This document shows, one piece after another, positions 50,653 through 59,078 of a stretch of DNA of 64,000 bases. This stretch comes from Arthrobacter oryzae (GTDB lineage: Bacteria > Actinomycetota > Actinomycetes > Actinomycetales > Micrococcaceae). The translations under genes were made by a program, and so were the position numbers. The notes beneath the pieces were generated by a model. The model made no database searches, was not told the DNA's origin, and saw nothing but the letters and a program-made list of their open reading frames with translations. Where the stretch lies: contig NZ_RBIR01000011.1 of NCBI RefSeq assembly GCF_003634095.1, forward strand, positions 1 to 64,000, written 5' to 3'. Within the stretch, counting starts at the first letter, position 1. Each line of letters starts with the position of its first letter.

Positions 50653-51747
50653 TCAGCCCGGTGACTGGCGCTTGATGGAAGCCGAAATTCGGTCCTCCAT
50701 GGCTCGAACGCCACCTACCGCCGCCGGACCCATCTGCTGCCTGGCGCGGTTCACGGCGTCGCGGACTTCGCGCCGCACCACCCGTTCATTCTGACTCGAC
50801 GACTTTTCTCTCGTTTCCCTGGCCAAGTCGAGCAGAGCGTGCGGCGCGTAGTGATTGACGCTCATGTCCGTGAGCAGGGGCAACTGCACTCTCAGGTCCT
50901 GCTCGATGGCAGTCCGGAGTGGGCCCAGGCGAAGCAATTGAGTGAGGAAATCCGGACTCAGGACCGGCGACGCGGGCGCTTGGGGGCCAAGGCGCTCCCG
51001 CAGATGGTCCTTCATTTTCATTGCGGTCCCATCGAACGTCAGCCACCACGCGAGGTAGCCCATGGGGGATGGTCCAACCGCCCGCCGATACTCGATGACG
51101 CCGACCGAGTTTTCAACGTCGTGGGCAACCAGCCGGGAACGCGTCCCTTGCTCGGCCCCGTAATCACCGCGTTGACGCCTTCGCTCGTGAGTCTCATTCC
51201 ACAGCTCCTGAACCGCGCCCCGAAGTTCGAGCGATGCGGCGTCGGAGTACTCCAGGAGGCTCTTGGTCTCGATGGAGAATTCGTCGGCGAGGTAGTCACT
51301 GACGTCCTGCAACGGCTGTTCGCGTCCACAGATGTTCCGTTGCCAGTCCAAGAATTCATTCTCCGGCCGGCCCGAGAGCACGAAGGCCGAGTAGAGGAAC
51401 GGGACCCGTCCCGTCCACGCCGACGTTCTGTTGTGGCCGTAAGCCACGGCCAGGTTGAGATGTCTTTCAACTTCTTCCACGACGCCGTCCGTCACGAACA
51501 GCAGCAACCCGGCGTCCACCGCTGCTCGCATCAGAATCGTAAAGTGGCGCTCTTCCGGATCGTCCACCAGGCTCTCGCCAATAAGCGGCAGGATCGCGGT
51601 GGTGTCCATCCATATGTCGCCTTCACTGAAGACGTTCAGCATGACTTTCTGGACGTCCGGGGTCTGTTTCAGGAACGCAAACAGCGTGTAGGCGTCGGCC
51701 AGCCGGCGGAGGTGGGACTGTGTTTGGGGCGAAGGCTGCTCCACCAC
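50653..51747 (-). CDS. PIN-like domain protein overlapping the Mrr-like gene
   Basis: 364 residues from GTG 51747. The first half has the features of a PIN nuclease: IWMDTTAILPLIGESL with Asp48, then LLLFVTDGVVEEVERHLNLA with acidic residues 91-94, in the family's first-strand and helix positions. The C-terminal part is helical. It starts 79 bases inside the upstream gene in another frame, a rather long overlap, so the two may be one protein broken by a frameshift or two coupled genes. The toxin/antitoxin or defence role is inferred. Confidence 0.6.
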   Translation of the reverse strand: MVEQPSPQTQSHLRRLADAYTLFAFLKQTPDVQKVMLNVFSEGDIWMDTTAILPLIGESLVDDPEERHFTILMRAAVDAGLLLFVTDGVVEEVERHLNLAVAYGHNRTSAWTGRVPFLYSAFVLSGRPENEFLDWQRNICGREQPLQDVSDYLADEFSIETKSLLEYSDAASLELRGAVQELWNETHERRRQRGDYGAEQGTRSRLVAHDVENSVGVIEYRRAVGPSPMGYLAWWLTFDGTAMKMKDHLRERLGPQAPASPVLSPDFLTQLLRLGPLRTAIEQDLRVQLPLLTDMSVNHYAPHALLDLARETREKSSSQNERVVRREVRDAVNRARQQMGPAAVGGVRAMEDRISASIKRQSPG

Positions 51748-52865
51748 ACATGCATGATGGCCGCGGCCGCGGCATCAGAACTGAGCCCATGGATGCCGCC
51801 GTTTGCGGTGATTCTGTCGGCTATGGCTACCGGGCTGAGCTGGAACGGTTCTCCTGTTTCCACGGCTTCGGCAAACGACTCACCCCGTTCCAGGAGCGTT
51901 TCTTCCAACACCGTGCGCAGTTGCCGGGAAACCTCCGTCACCTGGGCGTCGCCCAGTGCCTCCGGTACTTCGAGGGCCCGAACCGCCGCAGTGAGTTTCG
52001 CATCCAGGGCAGCCTCATCGAGAAGGAATCCGGCGGTCTGATCGTTTATCCTCTTGGCCTCCTCAAAACTCAGATGGTACGTGTCCTCAGATCCGGACGC
52101 TGATTTGTGTTGTTTGACCGGTCCCTTCCGGGACAGGCGGGTCAATGCGCTCAGGGTCAGGGCATCGACCTGCCCCCGCTTCCCCACGGGCATGCGGAGG
52201 GCGACGCCGTCCTGGATTTCGCCCAGGCTGAGCCTGTTATCTGCGTCCGAATCGTGAAGGGCCGCCAAGACCAATGAATCGAAGCAGCTCTTGGTAAGGC
52301 TCTGATCGGTTGCCTGATCCTCGCCGTCGAGTGCCAGGTGCAGCACGGCGACCTTGCTCTCATCCGCGGTCAGGGTCGCTGTTCTGTCGATGACCCCGCG
52401 TTTGGACAGGAGCGGATCGACGAATCTCTTTGCCAGCTCTTCACTTGCCACTCGTCGCTGCGGATGGGACGACTCGCGGTCCACAAACCACGACCGGTCC
52501 CGGATATCTACGGTGATGTTCCGGTCACGGCGGGACTCTTCCTTGAGTTCATCGGCAGCCGGACCAATCACCTGGTTGGTCACGTAGATCATGGTGCTGA
52601 CCGAAGGGCAGTTCTTTTGGAGGGTGTCTAGCGTGCTCGTAATTTTTGTCTTCCAGTTCGCCGTGACGGAGTACTGAAAAGCAACTCTCGGCACGCCGTC
52701 AATTGTGAATATTTCGGCGTCCCGGCCTTTGTCTCCGTTCGGGGCTGCCATCGTCCGCAGGGCCGGGTATTCGACGGCTAGGAACTCCGATGCGAAGTTT
52801 TCGAATATCTCCCAGTCTCCCCGGCCAATCCTTTCCAGAGCGAGCTGCAATCGCGGATTCGGCAT
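51669..52865 (-). CDS. Mrr-like restriction endonuclease-fold protein
   Basis: 398 residues from ATG 52865 (MPNPRLQLALERIGRGDWEIFENFASEFL). The N-terminal domain has PNGDKGRDAEIF with Asp49 and VAFQYSV with Gln64, the D...Q-x-K layout of Mrr_cat nucleases, but the last Lys is Ser66; the following NWKTKI may supply a Lys. The rest contains a helical region and a winged-helix-like segment (LTLSALTRLSRKGPVKQHKS). Upstream ATG 52895 is possible. It is followed by a PIN-like gene with a 79-base overlap. A DNA-targeting defence role is plausible but untested. Confidence 0.6.
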   Translation of the reverse strand: MPNPRLQLALERIGRGDWEIFENFASEFLAVEYPALRTMAAPNGDKGRDAEIFTIDGVPRVAFQYSVTANWKTKITSTLDTLQKNCPSVSTMIYVTNQVIGPAADELKEESRRDRNITVDIRDRSWFVDRESSHPQRRVASEELAKRFVDPLLSKRGVIDRTATLTADESKVAVLHLALDGEDQATDQSLTKSCFDSLVLAALHDSDADNRLSLGEIQDGVALRMPVGKRGQVDALTLSALTRLSRKGPVKQHKSASGSEDTYHLSFEEAKRINDQTAGFLLDEAALDAKLTAAVRALEVPEALGDAQVTEVSRQLRTVLEETLLERGESFAEAVETGEPFQLSPVAIADRITANGGIHGLSSDAAAAAIMHVWWSSLRPKHSPTSAGWPTPTRCLRS

Positions 52866-53227
52866 GACCGAATCATAACCACCAATAACCTTCATTGAAC
52901 ATCGTCGTCGGGTTCGATAACCGAGTGGCCTCCGGGAGAGCGGCGGCCCAGTTTCGGTTCCACGCGCTGCCCCCTTCCGCCATTTCGCTCTGGACACGCG
53001 GGTCAATAAGGACTAATGGCCGTTGACTTCCGTTTCTCCGGCGAGGACCATGGCGAGTGAAAGTCGATGGATGGGGGGCATATCTCAGAGACTGACCTGC
53101 CGAAAATATGCATGTGTGCCGATTATTCCCGCGCCAAATATTGGGCTGCGGCGGAATGTCGAGTATGCGGAGCTCATGCTTTCGCATCTGTTAAACAACT
53201 CCGAAGCTGGGGATTAACGGAGAGAAG

Positions 53228-53611
53228 ATGATTAACATTTCCTTTGAGCCGGTTGCGGATGCGCCCGGTGTTTTTACATCTGAACCTTTAGCGTCCGGCC
53301 AGTGCGATCGAATTCGTGCAATGGTGCACGCTCGGACCGCACTATTGACAGCCGAATGCGATGCGGAAGGCAAGACGCCAGGTCTCCCAGGGGCAGCGGG
53401 TCCTGGGTTTGACGCAGTTGCGTTCAGTCTGTCGGGTATATGGGACGCGGCTGAGAACCTCACCGGTCGCGCTTGGGACGCAATTAGCGATGTTCTGACT
53501 AATGAGGGCGGCGGCGGCGGCGGAGGTGGCGGTGCCGGCGGTGCTCGCATCTTGAACTCGGACGAAACCGAAACCGTCACAACCACTCGGGCGCGGGCGC
53601 TCCCTAGGTAA
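53228..53611 (+). CDS. Hypothetical protein with a poly-glycine stretch
   Basis: 127 residues from ATG 53228, with GGAGAGAAG directly upstream. The N-terminal 80 residues (ISFEPVADAPGVF, CDRIRAMVHARTALLTAECD) could be a small folded domain, followed by a run of nine Gly, GAGGA and a Thr-rich basic tail. No family found. Followed after 17 bases by a hairpin repeat. Moderately supported by the ribosome binding site and protein-like composition. Confidence 0.45.
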   Translation: MINISFEPVADAPGVFTSEPLASGQCDRIRAMVHARTALLTAECDAEGKTPGLPGAAGPGFDAVAFSLSGIWDAAENLTGRAWDAISDVLTNEGGGGGGGGGAGGARILNSDETETVTTTRARALPR

Positions 53612-53628
53612 ACGGCAACAAACGCAAA

Positions 53629-53659
53629 CGGACGACGGCGGGAGCCCCGCCGTCGTCCG
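53629..53659 (+). repeat. Palindromic hairpin repeat, copy 4 (best copy)
   Basis: CGGACGACGGCGGG (53629-53642) pairs perfectly with CCCGCCGTCGTCCG (53646-53659) over AGC, 14 base pairs, preceded by AACGCAAA. It probably terminates the preceding transcript. Confidence 0.8.
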
Positions 53660-53746
53660 CCCGGGGCCCGGTGCCGCTCTTTCTATAGGAGCCCGCGTCG
53701 GTTTACTGGGCTGCAACACTGAGGTGCAAATCATGGAGGGGGAACC

Positions 53747-54061
53747 ATGCAGTCCAAGAGGACATGGCAAATTACGGTCGGCTCGATATTGCTGGCGGCG
53801 ACGATGTTCGTCCTGCCCATGCCGTTGGCTGAGGTGTTTACGGGTATCGCAGGACAGGGCGCGGCGGTGATGTTCGTCGTCGGGCTCGGTCTTCTCGTTG
53901 GTGGCCTCGGTTTTATCGCCGTGGGTCTGCGCAAGCAGTCGCGGAACCTGCGCACGGCGCGCACGTACGACACCAGGGAGGCCTCCTCATCCAACGAGGA
54001 TCGGCCGGTCAATCCTTATGCGGTGCCGAATCCCTACGGCGCCGTTCGTCCACCGATCTAG
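53747..54061 (+). CDS. Small membrane protein with proline-rich tail
   Basis: 104 residues from ATG 53747, with GGGGGAA upstream. Two membrane helices (ITVGSILLAATMFVLPM and AAVMFVVGLGLLVGGLGFIAVGL) are followed by a polar tail ending NPYAVPNPYGAVRPPI, typical of small actinobacterial envelope proteins. No known function. Confidence 0.65.
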   Translation: MQSKRTWQITVGSILLAATMFVLPMPLAEVFTGIAGQGAAVMFVVGLGLLVGGLGFIAVGLRKQSRNLRTARTYDTREASSSNEDRPVNPYAVPNPYGAVRPPI

Positions 54062-54140
54062 ACGCCCGGCACCTGCTGCTGGCTGCCGTCGTACCCTGGC
54101 ACAACACCGTCTAGGGCGTGCGGCCTGCCGCGCCGCCTTC

Positions 54141-54371
54141 CTAGCGCAAAAGGGCGTTCTTCAGCCGGGCCTTGACCATTGAGTGCTGCCCGCAATTGGA
54201 ACAGGTGATGTTGAAGGCCCTGGAGGCCGTGAAGACGGGGATGAAAAACAGGGTGAATTTTGTTGCGCGTTCCTGGAGCCGGTGCTGGACGAGTTGGCGG
54301 CAGCGCTGACACGTGGCCGCCCGCCCGGGAAGGTCGCGCAGGACGGTCTTAAGGCCGAAGAGGAGAAAAAT
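54141..54371 (-). CDS. Zinc-ribbon protein starting at ATT
   Basis: 76 residues read IFLLFGLKTVLRDLPG, then TCQRC, KFTLFFIPVFTASRAF, TCSNCG and HSMVKARLKNALLR. The two CxxC pairs and the hydrophobic KFTLFFIP segment are the pattern of the actinobacterial zinc-ribbon family of about 80 residues. There is no ATG, GTG or TTG at the right place; ATT at 54371 lies 8 bases after GGAAAGG and gives the expected N-terminus. ATT starts are rare, so a mutated ATG or GTG is an alternative. Function unknown, possibly nucleic-acid binding. Confidence 0.7.
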   Translation of the reverse strand: MFLLFGLKTVLRDLPGRAATCQRCRQLVQHRLQERATKFTLFFIPVFTASRAFNITCSNCGQHSMVKARLKNALLR

Positions 54372-54400
54372 GGCGGGTGCCTTTCCAGGGGATGTCCGGA

Positions 54401-55132
54401 TCAGGGTTTGGTCTGGGCTCCCGGGTGGGGGAGGCGGGCTGCGAGGCCCGAGAGCAGGATGGTGATGCCTTCGTCCAGCTCGGCCATCCCGTCGTAGTCG
54501 GCCAGGACCGGGGCAAGGGCGCGGAGGCGCGGGAACTCCTTCGGCGGCAAACGGTGCAGGCCCAGCCGCAGCAGGGCCTCGTTTTCGTCGGGGTCGACGA
54601 TGAACTCCTGCAACTCGTTGAGGATGTGCCCGTAAAGGTATCCGTAGTAGGCGCGGTAAATGTGCAGCGCGTCCTCGGGGCCAAACCCGGCATCGATCAG
54701 CAGGGACAGGATCTGTTCCAGCGGCCGCAGCGTCCCCAGCGGCCGCAGGCCCAGGGGCGTTGACAGGGGGCGGGTGACCAGTAGGGGCACGACGTTGGGG
54801 TGCCGGAGGGCCAGGTGCCGCAGGTCGTGGGCAATGCGGCGGAGCTGGGCCTGCCAGTCGGGGTCATCGGGGATGATGGCCAGTTCATTCAGGACGAGCT
54901 CGGAGACTCCGTCCAGCAGTGCTGCGCGGTTTTCGGCGTAGCGGTACAGGCCCATGGGGTCCCGTCCGAGCTCCTGCCCGAGCCTGCGCATCGTGAGTGC
55001 GTCCAGTCCTTCGGCGTCCACCAGGGCCAGGGCAGCGCAAAGAACAATCTCGCGGCTGAGCCGCTTCTTGCCGGGAACCGCTGGGGGTGCGGGAGCCGCT
55101 GCTGGGGGCGCCGGATTGGCTTCGGGCGACAT
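54401..55132 (-). CDS. TetR-family repressor with TetR_C_1-type effector domain
   Basis: 243 residues from ATG 55132 with GGAAG upstream. After a Pro/Ala-rich start (22 residues) the helix-turn-helix is REIVLCAALALVDAEGLDALTMRRLGQELGRDPMGLYRYAENR. The C-terminal helices (WQAQLRRIAHDLRHLALRHP, PLLVTRPLSTPLGLRPLGTLRPLEQIL) fit the TetR_C_1 ligand domain. An inverted repeat TCTACAACGTAGA upstream is its likely operator. No adjacent transporter, so the target may be distant or the gene itself. Confidence 0.88.
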   Translation of the reverse strand: MSPEANPAPPAAAPAPPAVPGKKRLSREIVLCAALALVDAEGLDALTMRRLGQELGRDPMGLYRYAENRAALLDGVSELVLNELAIIPDDPDWQAQLRRIAHDLRHLALRHPNVVPLLVTRPLSTPLGLRPLGTLRPLEQILSLLIDAGFGPEDALHIYRAYYGYLYGHILNELQEFIVDPDENEALLRLGLHRLPPKEFPRLRALAPVLADYDGMAELDEGITILLSGLAARLPHPGAQTKP

Positions 55133-55214
55133 GGTCTTCCGTTCGGATCGGTGCGGACAAGCCACCCTCCCAGGAAAATAGGGAGGTTGCTTATTAAGTA
55201 GTCTACGCCTAGAG

Positions 55215-55227
55215 TCTACAACGTAGA
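55215..55227. promoter_or_regulatory. Candidate TetR operator
   Basis: TCTACAACGTAGA is a 13-base inverted repeat (TCTAC/GTAGA), 83 bases upstream of the TetR ATG. Another TCTAC lies 13 bases to the left. The TCTACA-type palindrome is usual for repressors of this subgroup, so autoregulation is likely. Confidence 0.55.
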
Positions 55228-55403
55228 GCTTTTGCTTTGGCCGGTCTCCGCAGCACGTGGAGTCCGGCCTTACAACGCTCTATCCCGGATCTGCGGTGAC
55301 GCAGCCGTCCGGAAACATCCTTCAGCGCCGCGTGCACGGCCTAGAGGTTAGCTGCTGTAGCCACATGGCGGCACACGATGCACCGCGAGGAAACGAGCCA
55401 CTC

Positions 55404-55661
55404 ATGGCAACTTCTCACTATGACCAATTCCTGCAGGAAGCCACGTCCGATGATCCTGCATCCGACCGCGGCCTGGGCCGCGACCCGCTCTACGGCCTTT
55501 ACACCAGCTGGTGCTTCCTGGGCCGGGCTGCACCCCGGCCCGAAAATGCCTTCTGGGCGGCCATGAAGAAGAAGCAGATCCATCCCAAGCGCACCGGTCT
55601 GCGCATGAAAGGGCCGGCCGCGGCGGATTACATCCTGGCCAGCTACCCGGGTCTGGTCTGA
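55404..55661 (+). CDS. Conserved small protein, possible primase/helicase-associated fold
   Basis: 85 residues from ATG 55404. LYGLYTSWCFLGRAAPRPENAFWAAMKKKQIHP and GLRMKGPAAADYILASYPGLV look like the winged-helix tail seen at the end of phage-type primase/helicases, as a stand-alone gene. It precedes a Cys-rich protein gene by 4 bases. No toxin-antitoxin signature. The relation is a guess from the pattern. Confidence 0.6.
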   Translation: MATSHYDQFLQEATSDDPASDRGLGRDPLYGLYTSWCFLGRAAPRPENAFWAAMKKKQIHPKRTGLRMKGPAAADYILASYPGLV

Positions 55662-55665
55662 CACA

Positions 55666-56094
55666 GTGACCATCACGTCCAACACGTATCTGCCCAGGGA
55701 CGCGCACCAGCCCCGGGGACGCCGGCCATGGTGCGCGACTTGCGACACCGACCGGCACCTCCTCGTGGACTCCGTCGCCATGATGAATCTGCAGCAGGAA
55801 ACCCTGGCCGCCGCCATCAGCTGCACCAAGTGCGGCAATTCGCACGTGATGGCCACCACCGCGGCCCTCCTCGCAACCATTCCGGGGCGGACCGGGAACG
55901 CGGGCGCCGCCGTGCCCCGCGACGACGCCTACCGCCACTGCCAGGAGCCGATGTCCGCGGTGGACCCTGAGCGGCGCAGCGCGCACCTGCCGGTTTCCAC
56001 TCACGCCGGAACCCAGGATTTTCTGGGCGATTACCTCCGGACCCGCGTCCTGCGGTGCCGGTGCGGGTTCCAGATGGACATCCCGCGCCCCTGA
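55666..56094 (+). CDS. Cys-rich protein with zinc-ribbon-like motifs
   Basis: 142 residues from GTG 55666. CATCDTD, CTKCG and CRCG give five or more Cys in CxxC or CxC pairs, enough for one or two zinc sites. Between them lies an Ala-rich helix (QQETLAAAI). It starts 4 bases after the stop of the preceding small gene, so they form a pair. Unknown function; a nucleic-acid binding accessory protein is possible. Confidence 0.6.
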   Translation: MTITSNTYLPRDAHQPRGRRPWCATCDTDRHLLVDSVAMMNLQQETLAAAISCTKCGNSHVMATTAALLATIPGRTGNAGAAVPRDDAYRHCQEPMSAVDPERRSAHLPVSTHAGTQDFLGDYLRTRVLRCRCGFQMDIPRP

Positions 56095-56146
56095 CCGGCG
56101 GGCCGTAGCGGGTGCCCATGAGAAGTCGGCCGGATATGCTGACGAA

Positions 56147-57001
56147 ATGCCTGTCTCGCCGATGGTCGCTGTCTGTGGCCCCGCCTCGTGGAACCACCTC
56201 ATCCTCCTTGACCATCTCCCGGAACCAGTCCCGCACATGCAATTCGCCCGGCGCTCCTGGCACACGGTCGGGGGCACCTCAGCCGGCAAGGCTTTGCACC
56301 TGGCGGATATCGGCGTCGACGTGCGCTTATGCACGCCTTTAGGCGAGGACGAAGCCGGCGACCGGGTACGCGGCGCCCTCGCCAAGGCCGGCGTCAGGAT
56401 CGAAGCGATTGCGTCTGACCACACGGAACGCCACGTCAACCTCATGACCGACGGCGGAGGCCGTGTATCGCTTTACGTTTCGGTGGCTTCGCCGCCGCCG
56501 CGGGATGACCTTGACGCTGTCGCGGCAATAGTGGCTGCGGCGGATCTCGCCGTGATGGACCTGAGCGAACTTGGCTTGGCGCTGCTCGAACGCGACGAGG
56601 TCCGGCAAACACCGTTATGGGTGGACCTTCATGACTACGACGGCTCGTCCGCGTTCCATGAGCCATTCCTTCGGGCGGCCGACACGGTCTTCATGAACGG
56701 CGACCGGACAGACGATCCTTGGGAGCTCATGAGCGCCTGCCTTGCACAGGGCCCCCGTCTGGCCGTGTGCACACTCGGCGCGGAAGGTGCGATAGCGCTG
56801 GAAGCGGACGGGACGCGGCATGAGATTGCCGCTGTTCCCGCACACGTAGTGGACACGAACGGCGCCGGGGACGCATTCATGGCTGGCTTTCTCGGCCTGA
56901 CCCTGCAGAGAGCGTCAATTTCTGACGCCCTCAAGGGGGCGGCCGCTCAGGCCCGGATCGCCATTGAGAGTGAGCATCTGCACCCCGTCCTGGGTCGTTG
57001 A
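56147..57001 (+). CDS. PfkB-family carbohydrate kinase
   Basis: 284 residues. N-terminal VGGTSAGKALHLADIGVDVRLCTPLGEDEAG is the substrate-side PfkB block. The C-terminal motif VVDTNGAGDAFMAGFLGL contains the catalytic base Asp (GAGD). It phosphorylates a sugar or nucleoside; family members include ribokinase, fructokinase and 2-keto-3-deoxygluconate kinase. The sugar is unknown and no transporter is adjacent. Converges with the aldo/keto reductase. Confidence 0.9.
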   Translation: MPVSPMVAVCGPASWNHLILLDHLPEPVPHMQFARRSWHTVGGTSAGKALHLADIGVDVRLCTPLGEDEAGDRVRGALAKAGVRIEAIASDHTERHVNLMTDGGGRVSLYVSVASPPPRDDLDAVAAIVAAADLAVMDLSELGLALLERDEVRQTPLWVDLHDYDGSSAFHEPFLRAADTVFMNGDRTDDPWELMSACLAQGPRLAVCTLGAEGAIALEADGTRHEIAAVPAHVVDTNGAGDAFMAGFLGLTLQRASISDALKGAAAQARIAIESEHLHPVLGR

Positions 57002-57005
57002 CTCC

Positions 57006-57863
57006 TTAGACGATCCGGCGTCCGCCCAGCCAGCTCACCATGGCGGGGTCGCGGTGGTCGAAGAAGAGGCTTGCGCCGGTGTCCAGAGTGGCGATCCGGT
57101 TCATCTGTTCCTCGGTGAGGGCGAAGTCAAAGACATCGAGATTCTGCGCCATCCGCTCGGGCCGGACGGACTTGGGGATGACGACCACCTCGCGCTGGAT
57201 GAGCCAGCGGAGCACCACCTGGGCGACCGACTTGCCGTGGGCCTCGGCGACGGCGCTGAGCACCGGATTGGTGAAGAGGTTGTTCTTTCCCTCGGCGAAC
57301 GGACCCCAGGACTCGATCTGGACGCCGCGCTCGCGCATCAGCGCCTGGTCGGCGGCGCGCTGGTGGAAGGGGTGGGTCTCGATCTGGTTGACCGCCGGGA
57401 CGATCTCGTTGTGGTCGATGAGGTCCACCAGCCGGTCGGGGTGAAAGTTGGACACGCCGATGGCGCGGGCCAGGCCTTCCTTGTTGATGTCCTGCATGGC
57501 CCGCCACTCGCTGTAGTAGTCCCCGAGCGGCTGGTGGATCAGGTACAGGTCGAGGTAGTCCAGCCCGAGCCTGTTGCGGGAGTTTTCGAAGGCGCGCCGG
57601 GTGTCGTCCTGAACGCTTCCGGTCGGGGCGTGCTGGATCCAGAGCTTGGTGGTGATGAAGAGTTCCTCGCGGGCGATTCCGCTGGCCTTGATCGCGGCGC
57701 CGACGGCGGCCTCGTTGCCGTAGGAGGCGGCCGTGTCCAGGTGGCGGTAACCGGCGGCGAGGGCGGCCTCGACGGCGGCCTGGGTTTCGTCGTCGGGAAT
57801 CTGGAAGACGCCGAAGCCCAGGATGGGCATCTGGACGCCGTTGTTGAGGGTGACGGTCTGCAT
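57006..57863 (-). CDS. Aldo/keto reductase (AKR3/AKR5-like)
   Basis: 285 residues from ATG 57863 with AAAGGAA upstream. GVQMPILGFGVFQI, then Asp and Tyr in HLDTAASYGNEAAV, Lys in FITTKLWIQHA, and the catalytic region LDLYLIHQPLGDYY give the D-Y-K-H tetrad. SKS-type cofactor binding VVIPKSVRPERM selects NADPH. It reduces aldehydes or 2,5-diketo-gluconate-like ketones; the physiological substrate is open. It faces the XRE gene across a 137-base gap. Confidence 0.93.
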   Translation of the reverse strand: MQTVTLNNGVQMPILGFGVFQIPDDETQAAVEAALAAGYRHLDTAASYGNEAAVGAAIKASGIAREELFITTKLWIQHAPTGSVQDDTRRAFENSRNRLGLDYLDLYLIHQPLGDYYSEWRAMQDINKEGLARAIGVSNFHPDRLVDLIDHNEIVPAVNQIETHPFHQRAADQALMRERGVQIESWGPFAEGKNNLFTNPVLSAVAEAHGKSVAQVVLRWLIQREVVVIPKSVRPERMAQNLDVFDFALTEEQMNRIATLDTGASLFFDHRDPAMVSWLGGRRIV

Positions 57864-57999
57864 GGGGTTTCCTTTGCTTCGACGGAGGAGATGGAACTGA
57901 TTCAAGAAAACCAGTCCCGGCGCGCGCGTGGGAGTGCCTGCTGTGCGGTGTACTGCCAGTTCCTGTTAGGCCGGGCCGCGGCGTCGTAGCGTAGATCCC

Positions 58000-58863
58000 A
58001 TGGACAACAGCAAGGACGTCCGCGAGTTTCTCACGAGCCGCCGTTCGCGGATCACACCGGCCCAGGCCGGAATCCCGGCCTACGGCGGGGCCAGGAGGGT
58101 CCCCGGGCTCAAACGCGAGGAAGTGGCCATGCTCGCCGGCGTCAGCACCGAGTACTACGCGCGCCTGGAACGGGGAAACCTCCGCGGAGTATCCGAATCC
58201 GTCCTCGAAGCCCTTGCCCGCACCCTCCAGCTCGATGAGGCTGAACGCACCCACCTGCTGGATCTCGCCAAAGCCGCCGCGCCATCGGGGGCCACGGCCG
58301 CGCGCCGGGTCCGGGCAGAAGTGCGCCCCAGTGTTCAGCGGATCCTGGCCGGCATGACGGGCACGCCCGCCTACGTCCGCAACTCGCGTGGAGACATTGT
58401 GGCCGCCAACAGTGCCTGCTTCGCCCTGTACACGGGCATCCTCAGCCCCGACAAACTGCCGGTGAACCTCGCACGGTTCATGTTCCTCGACCCGCGTGCC
58501 CGGGAATTCTTTCTCGAATGGTCCGCCATCGCAGATGACCTTGCCGCCGCCCTCCGCTCCGAGTCCGGGCGCAACCCGGGCGACAGGGCCTTGAACAACC
58601 TCATTGGTGACCTCGCCACCGGAAGTGCGGAATTCTCGACGCGCTGGGCCCGGCATAACGTCCGGTTCCACCGCTCAGCCCGCAAGACACTGCACAACCC
58701 GCTCGTCGGCGACATCGAACTTACCGGCGATGCCCTCGAACTCCCCGGCGAGGGGCTGACCCTCATCGCCTACACGGCCGAACCGGGAAGCCACGCCCAG
58801 GAACAACTCAACTTCCTCACCAGCTGGAGCAGCAGCGAAAAGGAAGCGCTCATCGCCGAGTAG
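58000..58863 (+). CDS. XRE-family regulator with MmyB-like ligand domain
   Basis: 287 residues. The helix-turn-helix lies at about 10-70 (RREFLTSRRSRITP type start, then RVPGLKREEVAMLAGVSTEYYARLERGNLRGVSESVLEAL). The rest is the MmyB-like fatty-acid-binding PAS-type domain (TPAYVRNSRGDIVAANSACFALYTGIL, ARFMFLDPRAREFFLEW). It is divergent from the aldo/keto reductase, its likely target. Confidence 0.9.
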   Translation: MDNSKDVREFLTSRRSRITPAQAGIPAYGGARRVPGLKREEVAMLAGVSTEYYARLERGNLRGVSESVLEALARTLQLDEAERTHLLDLAKAAAPSGATAARRVRAEVRPSVQRILAGMTGTPAYVRNSRGDIVAANSACFALYTGILSPDKLPVNLARFMFLDPRAREFFLEWSAIADDLAAALRSESGRNPGDRALNNLIGDLATGSAEFSTRWARHNVRFHRSARKTLHNPLVGDIELTGDALELPGEGLTLIAYTAEPGSHAQEQLNFLTSWSSSEKEALIAE

Positions 58864-58884
58864 GCATGGCGGCGGCGTGCCTAA

Positions 58885-58910
58885 CGACGGCGGGGCCCGG
58901 ACCGCCGTCG
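58885..58910 (+). repeat. Palindromic hairpin repeat, copy 5
   Basis: CGACGGCGG (58885-58893) pairs with CCGCCGTCG (58902-58910) over an 8-base loop, 22 bases after the XRE stop. Related to the other four copies but with a different loop. Confidence 0.65.
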
Positions 58911-59078
58911 GCACCAAACGCTGAACGCACGAAAGCCGCAGGGAGCGGTTTTGGCCGCTTTAACTCGCGCCCTATCCGAGATAGGGCGCCCGTGGTAACT
59001 TCTGCTTGGAGCAGGAGTTCCCCACGCGATTGCCTGCCAATCCGGCTCCTGATTCGGCTTTCGAAAGCAGAGGCAACG

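Noticed and set aside
53007..53227. Possible small gene upstream of the poly-Gly protein (53023-53217)
   Set aside because: No ribosome binding site or protein-like pattern; the region is the promoter gap between divergent genes.
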